From contig NZ_QJVJ01000007.1 in NCBI RefSeq assembly GCF_003217775.1, positions 124,001-188,000 of the forward strand: DNA of 64,000 nucleotides. The letters run 5' to 3'. The notes beneath the pieces are model-generated. The model saw only the letters and a program-made list of their open reading frames with translations, was not told the DNA's origin and searched no databases. Made by a program: the position numbers and the translations under genes. How positions within the stretch are numbered: the first letter of the stretch is position 1; each line of letters opens with the position of its first letter. The DNA is from Paenibacillus flagellatus (GTDB lineage: Bacteria; Bacillota; Bacilli; Paenibacillales; NBRC-103111). Shown piece by piece: positions 8,731-17,639 of this stretch.

Positions 8731-8761
8731 TTGCAACCTTACAAGAGTGTAAGGCAATTGT
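8731..8761 (+). promoter_or_regulatory. Possible MerR-type promoter: dyad inside a 19-bp spacer
   Basis: CCTTACA (8737-8743) and TGTAAGG (8748-8754) form a perfect 7-4-7 inverted repeat. It lies between TTGCAA (8731-8736) and AATTGT (8756-8761), which would be -35 and -10 hexamers 19 bp apart, the stretched geometry used by MerR-family activators. The -10 match is poor and no merR gene is adjacent, so this is tentative. It precedes the hydrolase start by about 90 bp; nothing else was recognised between 8566 and 8844. Confidence 0.35.
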
Positions 8762-8844
8762 AACCTAGATCAATGGCAGCATCCTTGTTGCTCCTTTAAA
8801 CTAACCCTATCGAGCAATGGGACTCGTTTTTAGGGGGAGTTGGC

Positions 8845-10350
8845 GTGAGGCTCTTTGAAATGCTGCTATTCTTTTCAAATGCTTGTTTGTTGGCAATCCT
8901 GTTCCTTTTCCATCAACGTATCCGAAGATCAGCTTTGCTCCTAGCAAGCGGAGCCGGCTCCGTTTTTTTAGTGATCCATTTGCTTGTCGAAGGATACAGG
9001 GTTCAGCTTTTATTTTTATACGGATTTACGATCCTGATGCCCATGCTTTCGCTTATAAACGTGTTCCTAACGCCGAAAGCCGTTCGGACTGCCTCGCGAA
9101 TCCGTAGGGTGCTGGGCCGTCTTTTTATCGGGATTGGGCTAACGGTAACGGCGTGCTTCCTCTATGTGTTTCCCGTATTCGATCTTCCGGCGCCAACCGG
9201 CGAGTTGAAGGTAGGCACGCAAGTTTTTCATTTCGTCGACCCAAGCCGGGAGGAGACATTTGGCAAACCCGCGTCAGGCAAGAGGGAATTGATGGTTCAG
9301 GTATGGTATCCGGCTCAAGCCGGCACCGGCAAGTACGCTCCCTTTATTCCCGATACCCGGATTTTACGTTATATGGCCGCGAACTACGGTCTTCCCGGGT
9401 TTACTTTACAACACCTGAAGTACGTGTCCAGTCATGCTTATTCGGGGGCCGAAGTTTCTTCGGCACAGACTTCATACCCGCTGATCCTTGCGAATCCCGG
9501 CTTCGGCTCATCCAGGTTCCTCCACACGTCGCAAGCCGAAAATCTCGCGAGTCATGGATATATCGTGGCCGTGATCGACCACACTTACAATACCTTTGCA
9601 ACCGAGTTTCCGGACGGTCGAATCACGACCAGCACAACGAACGACTTATTCTCGCCCGACCACGATTACCGGACGGAAAGCGGAAACCGCGACAAGTTGG
9701 GAAACGTGTTAACCGACGATGTGGCGTTTGTGTTGGACCAATTCGAGCTCATCCAATCGGGGCAGATTCCGAGTCATCTAAATGGGAGAATCGATCTCGG
9801 CCATGTCGGGGTGTTCGGTCATTCCATCGGCGGAGCGACGGCCTACGACGCCGCTTACGATCCGCGAATCGCGGTTGGAATAGACTTGGATGGAGCGCTT
9901 TATCGACTGCGTGACAGGGAGGGTCTGCGAAAGCCGTTTTTGTTCATAAACTCGGAAAGCGAATTCGAAAGATTAAAGAGGGTGATGGATAACCACGCCT
10001 ACACGGAGGAAGAGCTTAAACGTATGGGCAACACGAGAGAGTGGATGGAGCAAGTAACGGAAGACAAAAAGGTAGAGCTTGAACGGATGCGCGAATCGGC
10101 CGACTCGGGGGGACAATTCCTCTATATCGAAAATTCGGAGCATTTGAACTATACCGACGTCCAATTCATTTCTCCGATATTCAAAATGCTGGGCATTACG
10201 GGAAAGATTGCGCCCGAAAGAGCGAACTCCGTTATCAATGCCTATATGCTGGATTTCTTCGATATGTATCTGAAAAATCAAGGCGGAAATTTAATGAAAG
10301 GACCGGATAGCCGCTTTCCGGAGGTGAAGTTCGCCACCTCGCTATTATAA
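8845..10350 (+). CDS. Membrane-anchored alpha/beta hydrolase, PAF-acetylhydrolase-like
   Basis: A 501-residue protein. The first ~115 residues are hydrophobic, with about four likely membrane helices, followed by an alpha/beta-hydrolase domain. The nucleophile elbow is GHSIGG with Ser327; DLDGALY supplies a likely Asp and ENSEHLNYTD a likely His. The oxyanion strand (VQVWYPAQ) and overall order resemble bacterial platelet-activating-factor acetylhydrolase/dienelactone-hydrolase relatives. The GTG start has AGGGGGA 6 bases upstream. GC content is lower than in the sulfur operon, and the gene lies exactly between two copies of the sulfurtransferase 3' end, so it looks like an inserted unit. The substrate is unknown. 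Confidence 0.87.
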   Translation: MRLFEMLLFFSNACLLAILFLFHQRIRRSALLLASGAGSVFLVIHLLVEGYRVQLLFLYGFTILMPMLSLINVFLTPKAVRTASRIRRVLGRLFIGIGLTVTACFLYVFPVFDLPAPTGELKVGTQVFHFVDPSREETFGKPASGKRELMVQVWYPAQAGTGKYAPFIPDTRILRYMAANYGLPGFTLQHLKYVSSHAYSGAEVSSAQTSYPLILANPGFGSSRFLHTSQAENLASHGYIVAVIDHTYNTFATEFPDGRITTSTTNDLFSPDHDYRTESGNRDKLGNVLTDDVAFVLDQFELIQSGQIPSHLNGRIDLGHVGVFGHSIGGATAYDAAYDPRIAVGIDLDGALYRLRDREGLRKPFLFINSESEFERLKRVMDNHAYTEEELKRMGNTREWMEQVTEDKKVELERMRESADSGGQFLYIENSEHLNYTDVQFISPIFKMLGITGKIAPERANSVINAYMLDFFDMYLKNQGGNLMKGPDSRFPEVKFATSLL

Positions 10351-10355
10351 TGACG

Positions 10356-10388
10356 GAGCAGGCTGTCTTTTGTGGCAGCCTGTTCTCT
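10356..10388 (+). terminator. Probable terminator of the hydrolase gene
   Basis: AGCAGGCTG and CAGCCTGTT form a strong hairpin directly after the hydrolase stop; the following T-tract is short (TTCTCT), so termination may be partial. Confidence 0.5.
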
Positions 10389-10505
10389 AGGAACGATCGA
10401 ACCCGTTTCCTTAATCGCGGCCGCCAAATATGCCAAGCGCAGCCAAGGGAGGTCGTTGCACATGGGAGTTGGACTATCCTCCGAGGCATTCCCACTGCAC
10501 GGATC

Positions 10506-10636
10506 GGAGCGATTGGATTTCGTACCCGGACAATCCGAGCGCGACGGGCGAGGAGTAAAGGGCAGGGGCCGCGTTGGACGCGGGTTTGGGGGGGGCTGTG
10601 GCAGGTTGCCGAGAGGCGGGCTGCTGCAACCCTTTT
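10506..10636 (+). pseudogene. Second copy of the sulfurtransferase 3' end with terminator
   Basis: The frame reads SDWISYPDNPSATGEE then stop, matching the sulfurtransferase C-terminus SDWISYPDNPIATGDE, followed by a matching G-rich tract and terminator (GGTTGC 10604-10609, GCAACC 10626-10631, then CTTTT). Differences in the coding part are synonymous (TAT/TAC) or conservative (Asp/Glu) apart from Ile/Ser, suggesting it diverged while still part of a working gene. There is no upstream portion of the gene. The rest of 10389-10505 holds nothing recognisable. Confidence 0.85.
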
Positions 10637-10664
10637 GGCGTTTTCGGGCGGTAAAAGAAACGGA

Positions 10665-10705
10665 AAAACGAGGCCTGCAAAATTGCATGGCCCCGTCGTT
10701 CCTAT
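10665..10705 (-). terminator. Terminator of the RCC1/SLH protein gene
   Basis: Read on the minus strand, ACGGGGCC-ATGC, a short loop, then GCA-GGCCTCGT is followed by TTTTTCCGTTT. It lies just past the stop of the large minus-strand gene. Confidence 0.75.
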
Positions 10706-10718
10706 CCGTTGTTTGGCG

Positions 10719-13700
10719 TCAGTTGATCCAGCGGGCAAGCGTAAGCCAGCGGCTGATCATGACGGCGGCTTCCGCTCGGCTGGCCTTTCGATCCGGAGCG
10801 TAGCTCGTATCCGTGAAGCCGGTAATGACGCCCGCCTTCACATTTCTCGCCACCGCGTCTCGAGCCCACGGAGAAATGCTGCCGAGGTCCTGGAACCCCT
10901 GAAGCGTCTCCTCGGGTTTGTCGGCGATTCCCTCCGTCCCAAGTCCCGAGAGGGTCATGGCCCGGGCGACCATAACGGCCATCTGCTCCCGAGTCACCGG
11001 TGCATTCGGCCGGAACGTGCCGTCGTCGAAGCCGCCGATCAATCCCGCCTCCAGGGCCGCTTCGATCGTTCCGGCATGCCAATCGGCTCCGGCGACGTCT
11101 TGGAACCGTCCTTGCGGCGTCACCGGCTGCAAGCCGAGCGCACGCGCGAGCAAAGCGGCAAACTGCGCCCGGGTTATTTCCGCGTCCGGGTGAAAGGAGC
11201 CGTCCGGCATCCCTTGAATGATCAGCTTGGCCGCCAGCCGGCCGACTTCCATTTCCGCCCAATGTCCGGCCGTATCGGGGAAGCCGCCTCCTTGCCCGAC
11301 AATCGCCATGAACGTTCCGTTCGTCCGGCTCCATACGGTCGCCTGACCGCCGGAGAATACCGCCGGTACAAAGTGGAACGAACCGTCCGGAAGCATACGG
11401 ACCACAGTCGTTTCATCGGGATTCGCCGCTTCCTGAAGCCGGATCGTCTTCGGGACGTAGCCGGGGAAGGAGTCCAGCGGCACGGCAGATCCGCCGGCTC
11501 GGGCGCTTGCGTCAAATTCCATAATCGGCGATACAAGCCGATAACCCGCCTCCGACAGCTGCCGGTTGAAGCTTTGCAGTCTGTCCGGGTCCGCAACCGG
11601 TCCCATCGTCACCGAGATCGTCAATAAGTCGACGCGGCTCCCGAGCCGCCGGGCAAGCGCCGTCACATCCACGGCGTCCGGGCTCAACGTATAACCGGCT
11701 TCCGCGCCTTGCAGCACGATCCTTTTCCCGGCCGCCTGCGCGGCCGCTATAACCGATTCCGCCGGCAGATCGACGCGTACCGAACGCCGTTCCGTTTCAG
11801 GCAAAACGTTGACGGACAGCACCACGTCCGTACCGCCGGCCCGGGCGAGCGCCCCGGCGAAAGCCTCTCCGCGGACGGTTAGCCGAAGGTCTTGCCCGGC
11901 TGCAGGGCCATCTATGTGAAACATGTCGGATCCGGCGACATCCGGTCGGCTCGCAGCTCCGGGCCCCGGGACGGTTGGCGCCGGTGCGGTCGGCATCGGC
12001 GAGCTTGGAGCGGAGCCCCCGTTCTCCTCCTCTTCCGGAAGCACCTTGACCTTGCGCACGGCTTCAATCGCCCGGTTGCCGGACGAATCCTCGACCTGAT
12101 AGCGCAGCTCGTAAACGCCGGGCTTGCGGGAATCGACATTCCCGAGCACCCGAAGGCGGCCGCCGATATCCCCGTCATAGTTATCCGTAGCCGAAGCGCC
12201 CGGATCGACAAAGGAAGCGCCGTAGCTAACGGACATCTCCGCCTCCCCCCGCAGCGTGACGACCGGAGGGACCGTGTCCGTCACCCGTACCGTACGGCTG
12301 ACGGGGAACGCCGGATTGCCGGCCTGATCCGCGACGTCGTACCGGAGCGTGTAGCTTCCGAGCCGCGATACGTCGACATGGCCCGTTACCGCGATTCGGC
12401 CGGAAAGGTTCCCGTCCTGCGGATCGAACGCCTCGGCGCCCGGATCGACGTAGGCCGTCCCGACCGGCCATTCCAGCGGATTTTCCCCAAGCAGCACGAT
12501 ATAGGGGCTTTCCTTGTCTACGACCTGAACGGTGCGGACGGCTTCCGCCGCATTGCCGGAGCTGTCGCTAACGCTGTAACGGATCGCATACATGCCCATT
12601 TGCTTCGTATACACGCTGCCCGTTACGGTCATCCGGCCCGTGATGTCGCCGTCGTAGTTGTCCGTCGCCGCGGCCCCTTCATCCGTATAGGCGTCCCCCA
12701 GCGCAACGATCGCCGGGTTCGCTCCCCTTATCGTCAGTACGGGCTTCGTCGTATCGACGACTTGCACGATTCTAGTGGCATCGGCGGTATTCCCGGTCCG
12801 GTCCGAGACGCGGTACCGGAGCTCATAAGTGCCGAGCCCGGCGGAATAGACGCTGCCCGAAACCGTCATCCGTCCGGTCAGATCGCCATCCTGCGCATCC
12901 GCGGCCACGGCCCCGGGTTCCGCATAGGGGTTGCCGACTTCCAGCCGCAGCGGATTGTCCCCTTGCAGCGTAATGACCGGCTTCTCCCGGTCGATCCGGA
13001 CTACCGCCCGAACTTCGGCGCTCCGGTTGCCCGCCGCGTCGACGGCCAGCGCAAATACCGGCGTTTCCCCCTCCGAGCCGACTTCAACGGCCGTACCCGG
13101 GTATTCCTCCCAAGCCCCGTCGGCGCCTTGCTTCACCACATATTTCGCGATTCCGCTTCCCGTATCCGTGCTGCCGTAAACCTCGAACGTCACGGGACGG
13201 TTCGTCCAGCCGCTTTCGCTTAACGATACGACCGGCACGCTCGGCGGCGTCCGATCGATCCGCAGGATCGCGCTCGCGTCTTCGCTGATCAAGCCGACAC
13301 GGTCGATTGCCCGGGCGAAAACGGCCGTTTCGCCTTCCGCTTCGACCGTCACCGCGTCGCCCGCGTAATCGGTCCAATCCCCGTCGAGGCCGATTCGAAA
13401 CTGCAATCGTGCAATCCCGCTGCCCGCATCCGCACCGCCGCTCACGGCAAAGTCCACCTTATCGTTAGTCCATCCTGTCGCGCTCGGGGCCAAGACCGGG
13501 GCCGCCGGAGCCGTCCGATCGATGCGAACGACGGTGTAAGCCTCTTCGCTCGCGTTGCCCGCCTCGTCCGAGGCTCTCACGTTGACGGTTGTCTCGCCTT
13601 CCGAGCTCACGGTGAAGGCGGGTCCCGAAATGTCGGTCCATGCGCCGTCCGGTCCCGTCTTGAACTGGTACTTCACCGTCCCGGAAACGGCATCCGTGCT

Positions 13701-16115
13701 TCCGTAGACGGACACCGTCACGTTGCCGGACGTCCAGCCGGCCGCGTCGGTCTGAAGAAGAGGAATCGTGGGAGCCGTACGGTCGATCCGAACCGAAGCG
13801 ACGGCCTCCGCGCTGACGTGGCCTAGCCGGTCCACCGCCCGTACCGTGACCGTCGTTTCGCCTTCGGCGGCGACGGTCACGGAATCGCCGGGAGCCGCAT
13901 CCCGCCAAGGGCCGTCCGCCCCCAGCTTGGCTTGGTATTTCAGCAGCCCGCTCAACCGGTCCGCGCTTGCGAAGTCAACCCGGACGTCCCTTCGGGTCCA
14001 TCCGGACTCGCTGACCGATACAACGGGCGTATCCGGAGCGGAACGGTCGATTCGGACCAGGGCGGACGATTCGTCGCTTGCGTTGCCCGCCTGGTCGAAG
14101 GCGCGCACCCGTACTTCGGTTTCTCCCTCGGCCTCGATCCGCAGCTCCCCGGTATATTCCGTCCAGTCTGCGGCCGCCCCGCCGCTGAGCATATATTCCA
14201 GACGCTGCAAGCCCGAAAGCCCGTCTTCGCCCCCATGCATGGTCACGGGCACGCCGGACGCATCGATCCAGTCGGACGTCTGCGGGGTCGCGACCGGGGC
14301 ATTCGGCTTGGTCCGGTCGATCGATACGTCCAAGACGGTCTCCTCGCTTGCCTGATTCAGCTTATCGACGGTCCGCGCGCGAACCGTCCGGCGTCCTTCG
14401 TCCCGAAGCGTCAAGGGCGAGACGTAGGGAGCCCAGTCGGACAGAACGGTGCCGTCGGAGGCAACGATCCGGACCTCGGACCGCAATACGCCGATTCCCG
14501 CATCGGCGCCGTCGGCTACGGAAACCGTCACTTGCTCCGCACGGGTCCAGCCGGTAGCGTCCGCCGTCACGACCGGGGCCGCCGGACCGAGCCGGTCGAC
14601 CCGGACCGTCTTGGCGCTCGCTTCGCCGACCGCCCCCAGCTTGTTCCACGTTCGCGCCTCGATGCTCGTCTCTCCGTCCGCTTCAATGAGGAACGGAGCC
14701 GAGTAGGTTTGCCACGAACCGCCGTTCAACCGGTATTCCGTGCGGTCCGCACCGCTTGCCGAGTGGCCGTCCGCAATCGTAACCTGGACCGGCTGCCCGC
14801 TCCACGATTCCGAGCCGACCGTGATCAGCGGCGCCTGCGGCGGTTGATTGTCGATCACGATCGGATTCGTCGTTACGTACTCCGACAAGCCGTATTCGGT
14901 TCCCGCCCGCACCCGAAACCGGGCATCGGACGTATTGACGCTTGCGGGTATGTCGTAGTCGAACGCGGTGCCGGTCACCCGATCGGCGATCGGCGTCCAC
15001 GCGCTTCCGTCGTAAAACTCCACCTGATAGAAGCGGTCGCTGCCGAGCCCCCAAGCGGACGGGGCCGTCCATTGCAGCGAGACGGAGCCTGCCTTTCGCG
15101 GGGACGCCGGGGTGGCGACCGAGCCCGGCTGCCGCGGCGCATACTGCTTCAACGTCCACGGCACCCTCGGCTTGTAATTGAAGCCTTGCGCCTGAGCGGC
15201 CGCCACCGCCTGTCCGTTTTTGCGAACGGCGACGGCGTGGGATTGACGGCGGATCGAGACTTGAATGATGTCCGTCCACGTCTCCATTTGCTGTTTGATT
15301 TCCTCGAACACGGGGCCGGCCGTGACGACCTTGCCGTCCTTCGTCACGCCTGCCGCAACCGAAGAGCCTGCGGAAATCCAAACGATATCTCTCCAGCCGG
15401 AAACGTCGGGACCGCCGGTCGATACGACCGTGCCGTCGGATCGAAGCCCCAAGATGAACATATCGCCGGCGGCGATCTGCACGATGCCGCTCCAGCCGCC
15501 GACATTTCCTTGTCCGTAATCCGTGTTGCCTTTCAGGACCACCTTGCCGGCGTTGGTCAAGCCGACCGTGAAATTGTCGCCGGCGGCAATCTGCTTGATG
15601 CCGGACCAGTCGGACAAATTGCTGATTTGCCCGTAGCCGTTCATCTTGCCGATTCCGACGACGGTTCCGTCGGCCTTCAGCCCGACCGTAAAGCAATCTC
15701 CCGCGGCCACGGCTTTCATCTGCGTCCATTGCGTCGCTTTTTGACTCAAGTTGTCGCTGGAGAAGCAGACTACGTCGTTGTCTACTCCCGCCGCATACAC
15801 CTTGCCGTCCGTCGTAACGGCGACGACATGCTTCAGACCCGCATCGAGCGATTCGACGTTCGTCCAGGTCCAGTGGTTGAGATATTGGATTTTGCCGTCG
15901 CCGGCTACCGTTCCGTCGGGATTCAGTCCCAGCGTATACTCGTTTTGGGTGACGATGTACTTGGGCAGCGGATGGGGCGGATACCCTTCCGCCGCCGACG
16001 CCTGCCGTTCGCCGTACAAGGCGGCCATCGCCAAAACCAGGACTGCCGCCCAAATGACCGCCGGCCGTAGCCGTATGTTGCCGATCCGTCGTTTCGAAAA
16101 CAATGTCCTCAACAA
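10719..16115 (-). CDS. Giant secreted surface protein: RCC1-like repeats, FN3, Ig-like modules, three SLH domains
   Basis: A 1798-residue cell-surface protein. Order: signal peptide with hydrophobic core (about 20-42); RCC1-like beta-propeller repeats (about 50-320; recurring IAAGDNFTVGLxxDGTV-type units); an FN3 domain (about 335-425); seven Ig-like/OmpL47-type modules of ~87 residues with the G-W-T...VDRT pattern; four DUF5011-like modules (about 1040-1370; DxxDGDLTGRM and GTYELRYRVSDRTGN); a beta-rich linker; and three SLH domains (about 1610-1798) that bind pyruvylated secondary wall polymer. No ATG is near: TTG at 16115 is preceded by GGAGAGGAG, and a second TTG follows at once. The gene lies between copies 2 and 3 of the sulfurtransferase end. 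The ligand of the propeller is unknown. Confidence 0.92.
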   Translation of the reverse strand: MLRTLFSKRRIGNIRLRPAVIWAAVLVLAMAALYGERQASAAEGYPPHPLPKYIVTQNEYTLGLNPDGTVAGDGKIQYLNHWTWTNVESLDAGLKHVVAVTTDGKVYAAGVDNDVVCFSSDNLSQKATQWTQMKAVAAGDCFTVGLKADGTVVGIGKMNGYGQISNLSDWSGIKQIAAGDNFTVGLTNAGKVVLKGNTDYGQGNVGGWSGIVQIAAGDMFILGLRSDGTVVSTGGPDVSGWRDIVWISAGSSVAAGVTKDGKVVTAGPVFEEIKQQMETWTDIIQVSIRRQSHAVAVRKNGQAVAAAQAQGFNYKPRVPWTLKQYAPRQPGSVATPASPRKAGSVSLQWTAPSAWGLGSDRFYQVEFYDGSAWTPIADRVTGTAFDYDIPASVNTSDARFRVRAGTEYGLSEYVTTNPIVIDNQPPQAPLITVGSESWSGQPVQVTIADGHSASGADRTEYRLNGGSWQTYSAPFLIEADGETSIEARTWNKLGAVGEASAKTVRVDRLGPAAPVVTADATGWTRAEQVTVSVADGADAGIGVLRSEVRIVASDGTVLSDWAPYVSPLTLRDEGRRTVRARTVDKLNQASEETVLDVSIDRTKPNAPVATPQTSDWIDASGVPVTMHGGEDGLSGLQRLEYMLSGGAAADWTEYTGELRIEAEGETEVRVRAFDQAGNASDESSALVRIDRSAPDTPVVSVSESGWTRRDVRVDFASADRLSGLLKYQAKLGADGPWRDAAPGDSVTVAAEGETTVTVRAVDRLGHVSAEAVASVRIDRTAPTIPLLQTDAAGWTSGNVTVSVYGSTDAVSGTVKYQFKTGPDGAWTDISGPAFTVSSEGETTVNVRASDEAGNASEEAYTVVRIDRTAPAAPVLAPSATGWTNDKVDFAVSGGADAGSGIARLQFRIGLDGDWTDYAGDAVTVEAEGETAVFARAIDRVGLISEDASAILRIDRTPPSVPVVSLSESGWTNRPVTFEVYGSTDTGSGIAKYVVKQGADGAWEEYPGTAVEVGSEGETPVFALAVDAAGNRSAEVRAVVRIDREKPVITLQGDNPLRLEVGNPYAEPGAVAADAQDGDLTGRMTVSGSVYSAGLGTYELRYRVSDRTGNTADATRIVQVVDTTKPVLTIRGANPAIVALGDAYTDEGAAATDNYDGDITGRMTVTGSVYTKQMGMYAIRYSVSDSSGNAAEAVRTVQVVDKESPYIVLLGENPLEWPVGTAYVDPGAEAFDPQDGNLSGRIAVTGHVDVSRLGSYTLRYDVADQAGNPAFPVSRTVRVTDTVPPVVTLRGEAEMSVSYGASFVDPGASATDNYDGDIGGRLRVLGNVDSRKPGVYELRYQVEDSSGNRAIEAVRKVKVLPEEEENGGSAPSSPMPTAPAPTVPGPGAASRPDVAGSDMFHIDGPAAGQDLRLTVRGEAFAGALARAGGTDVVLSVNVLPETERRSVRVDLPAESVIAAAQAAGKRIVLQGAEAGYTLSPDAVDVTALARRLGSRVDLLTISVTMGPVADPDRLQSFNRQLSEAGYRLVSPIMEFDASARAGGSAVPLDSFPGYVPKTIRLQEAANPDETTVVRMLPDGSFHFVPAVFSGGQATVWSRTNGTFMAIVGQGGGFPDTAGHWAEMEVGRLAAKLIIQGMPDGSFHPDAEITRAQFAALLARALGLQPVTPQGRFQDVAGADWHAGTIEAALEAGLIGGFDDGTFRPNAPVTREQMAVMVARAMTLSGLGTEGIADKPEETLQGFQDLGSISPWARDAVARNVKAGVITGFTDTSYAPDRKASRAEAAVMISRWLTLARWIN

Positions 16116-16251
16116 CTCTTACCCACTCCTCTCCGTCTACTCCTGACAGCTAACCCTACTAGCATAAAGCGGTCAGTTTAAAACCGGTTAAAAAAAGAGC
16201 GATCGCTATTAAAAACAATCGGAAATCGTCCGAAATGTCCGCGATTTGTGC

Positions 16252-16438
16252 AATTCCGCCACACCGAACGCACTCGCACCGGAGGCGGCCGGCTTCGCGA
16301 ACGTGAAGCAGTACGAGGGAGCCGGACCCGGACAATCCGATCGCGACGGGGGAGGGGGAAGGCTGCGGCGCCCGTGAGGCTGGCGCGTTTAGGGGCTGCG
16401 ACTGACTGCCGGAAGGCGGGTTGTCGCGGCTTTTTTTT
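16252..16438 (+). pseudogene. Third, decayed copy of the sulfurtransferase 3' end with terminator
   Basis: Bases from TTCCGCCACACCGAACG onward follow the sulfurtransferase gene from just after its active-site codons (parent 8363 onward), including GGCCGGCTTCGCGAACGTGA identically. About 20 bases of the parent (the segment ending TTTCGTA) are deleted, the frame is broken, and the downstream tract is diverged. It still ends in a terminator: GCTGCGAC (16395-16402) pairs with GTCGCGGC (16423-16430), then eight T. This is the most degraded of the three copies. The rest of 16116-16251, upstream of the SLH gene, shows no clear promoter. Confidence 0.78.
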
Positions 16439-16537
16439 GCGTTAGTGTTGCATAAGGAGATGCCCCCCGTATCTCTTGGCCGAAATATTTCGTTACTAGT
16501 ACTAGGAAGGCAAATCCAAACGATGGAGGAATATTCA

Positions 16538-16960
16538 TTGGGCAAAATCATGAGCAAGGTCAGCGGCGTCTTTATCCCGGTAACGGACATGAAACGTTCG
16601 ACGGAATGGTACATCAACACGTTCGATTTGGAGGTTATTCAGCTTTCCGACGTATGTACGGGGCTTGCTTTTCCGGGAGAAGCGACCTTTATCAATCTAT
16701 GGAAAGTCGAGCGAGCTCAACCGACCACGTTCGATACGGGAACGGAGCGCATTCCGTACTACAATTTCGAATCGTTCGATATCGAATATTCGCATGCCGC
16801 TTTAATCGAAAAAGGGGTCGAAGCGATGCCGATCGTGAACGGCGATGGGGTTCGATTTTTCGATTGTTTGGATCCGGACGGCAACCGGATCGGGATCGTG
16901 GAGGAGTTGCCCGTTTCGGTCGCGTTCTACGAGCATAAGCAGAAGTACAGGAAGGATTGA
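16538..16960 (+). CDS. VOC-family (glyoxalase/bleomycin-resistance fold) protein
   Basis: A 140-residue single-domain VOC protein: KVSGVFIPVTDMKRSTEWYINTF-type first module and a C-terminal FFDCLDPDGNRIGIVEE strand, the usual end of the fold. The TTG at 16538 is favoured because GGAGG ends 7-8 bases before it; an ATG at 16523 overlaps that SD and an ATG at 16550 is 20 bases from it. No clear catalytic set identifies a substrate. GC is lower than in the flanking SLH gene. It starts about 100 bp after the third gene-end copy. Confidence 0.8.
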   Translation: MGKIMSKVSGVFIPVTDMKRSTEWYINTFDLEVIQLSDVCTGLAFPGEATFINLWKVERAQPTTFDTGTERIPYYNFESFDIEYSHAALIEKGVEAMPIVNGDGVRFFDCLDPDGNRIGIVEELPVSVAFYEHKQKYRKD

Positions 16961-17639
16961 CTGCTATGACGCATATTCGTGGGACGGAGACGACTTATTC
17001 CAAGAGACGATGATCAAGGCGTTCCGCCGGTTCCGAAGAGGGCCGGAGCGCGAATGGAGCAAGCCTTACCTGTACCGCATAGCGGCGAACGCATGGTTCG
17101 ATCGTTGCCGAAGACGTAAGATTGCGTTCGTGCCGGAGCTTTTGGCCGATCCGGACGGCCCGTCCTATGCGGATTGGAGCCGGCATGACGTCCGCGAGTC
17201 GCTGGAATGGCTCATGGGCGTACTCGAGCCGAGGCAGGTGGCGTTGATCGTGCTGACGGACGTCTTCGGGTTCACTCCGACAGAAACCGCGGAAGCGTTG
17301 GGGCAGCCTGCGACGGCGGTCAAGGCCGCCTTGCACCGCGCCAGGAAACGGCTAAAGAAAGCGGCGGACCGACAGCTTCATTTACTGGATGAGGCGGAAA
17401 ACGATGAGGGTGCCGCTCCAACGTCCAAAGCGGACGCGGAACTGCTGGAAGCGTTCGTCCAAGCGTTCAGGAGAGCCGATTTCCACTCGATGTTCCGCCG
17501 TTATCGCGATTTGTCCGATAGCGGCATAAAGATCGATCGCGTGCGTTTCCTGCACGGGTGCGCCTGGTTCTATTTCAAGGATCCGGACGGCAACGTGCTG
17601 ATGGTGACTTCACCTCTGATCCGACAATCGGCGGAATGA
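16961..17639 (+). pseudogene. Truncated ECF sigma factor joined to a VOC-protein tail
   Basis: From YSWDGDDLFQETMIKAF onward the frame encodes sigma region 2 (WSKPYLYRIAANAWFDRCRR) and region 4 (LEPRQVALIVLTDVFGFTPTETAEAL), typical of SigJ/ECF41-like factors. The residues expected before it, including most of region 2.1 and any start, are missing: the frame only continues back into the preceding VOC gene, and no RBS is present. After about residue SMFRRYRDLSDSG the sequence switches to RVRFLHGCAWFYFKDPDGNVLMVTS, the C-terminal end of a VOC protein. The result is a chimeric remnant unlikely to act as a sigma factor. It sits between two other VOC C-termini. Confidence 0.7.

Noticed and set aside
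10719-16115. Repeats in the SLH gene as a CRISPR array
   Set aside because: The periodicity is that of ~87-residue protein modules with diverged DNA, within one open frame with a signal peptide and SLH domains.
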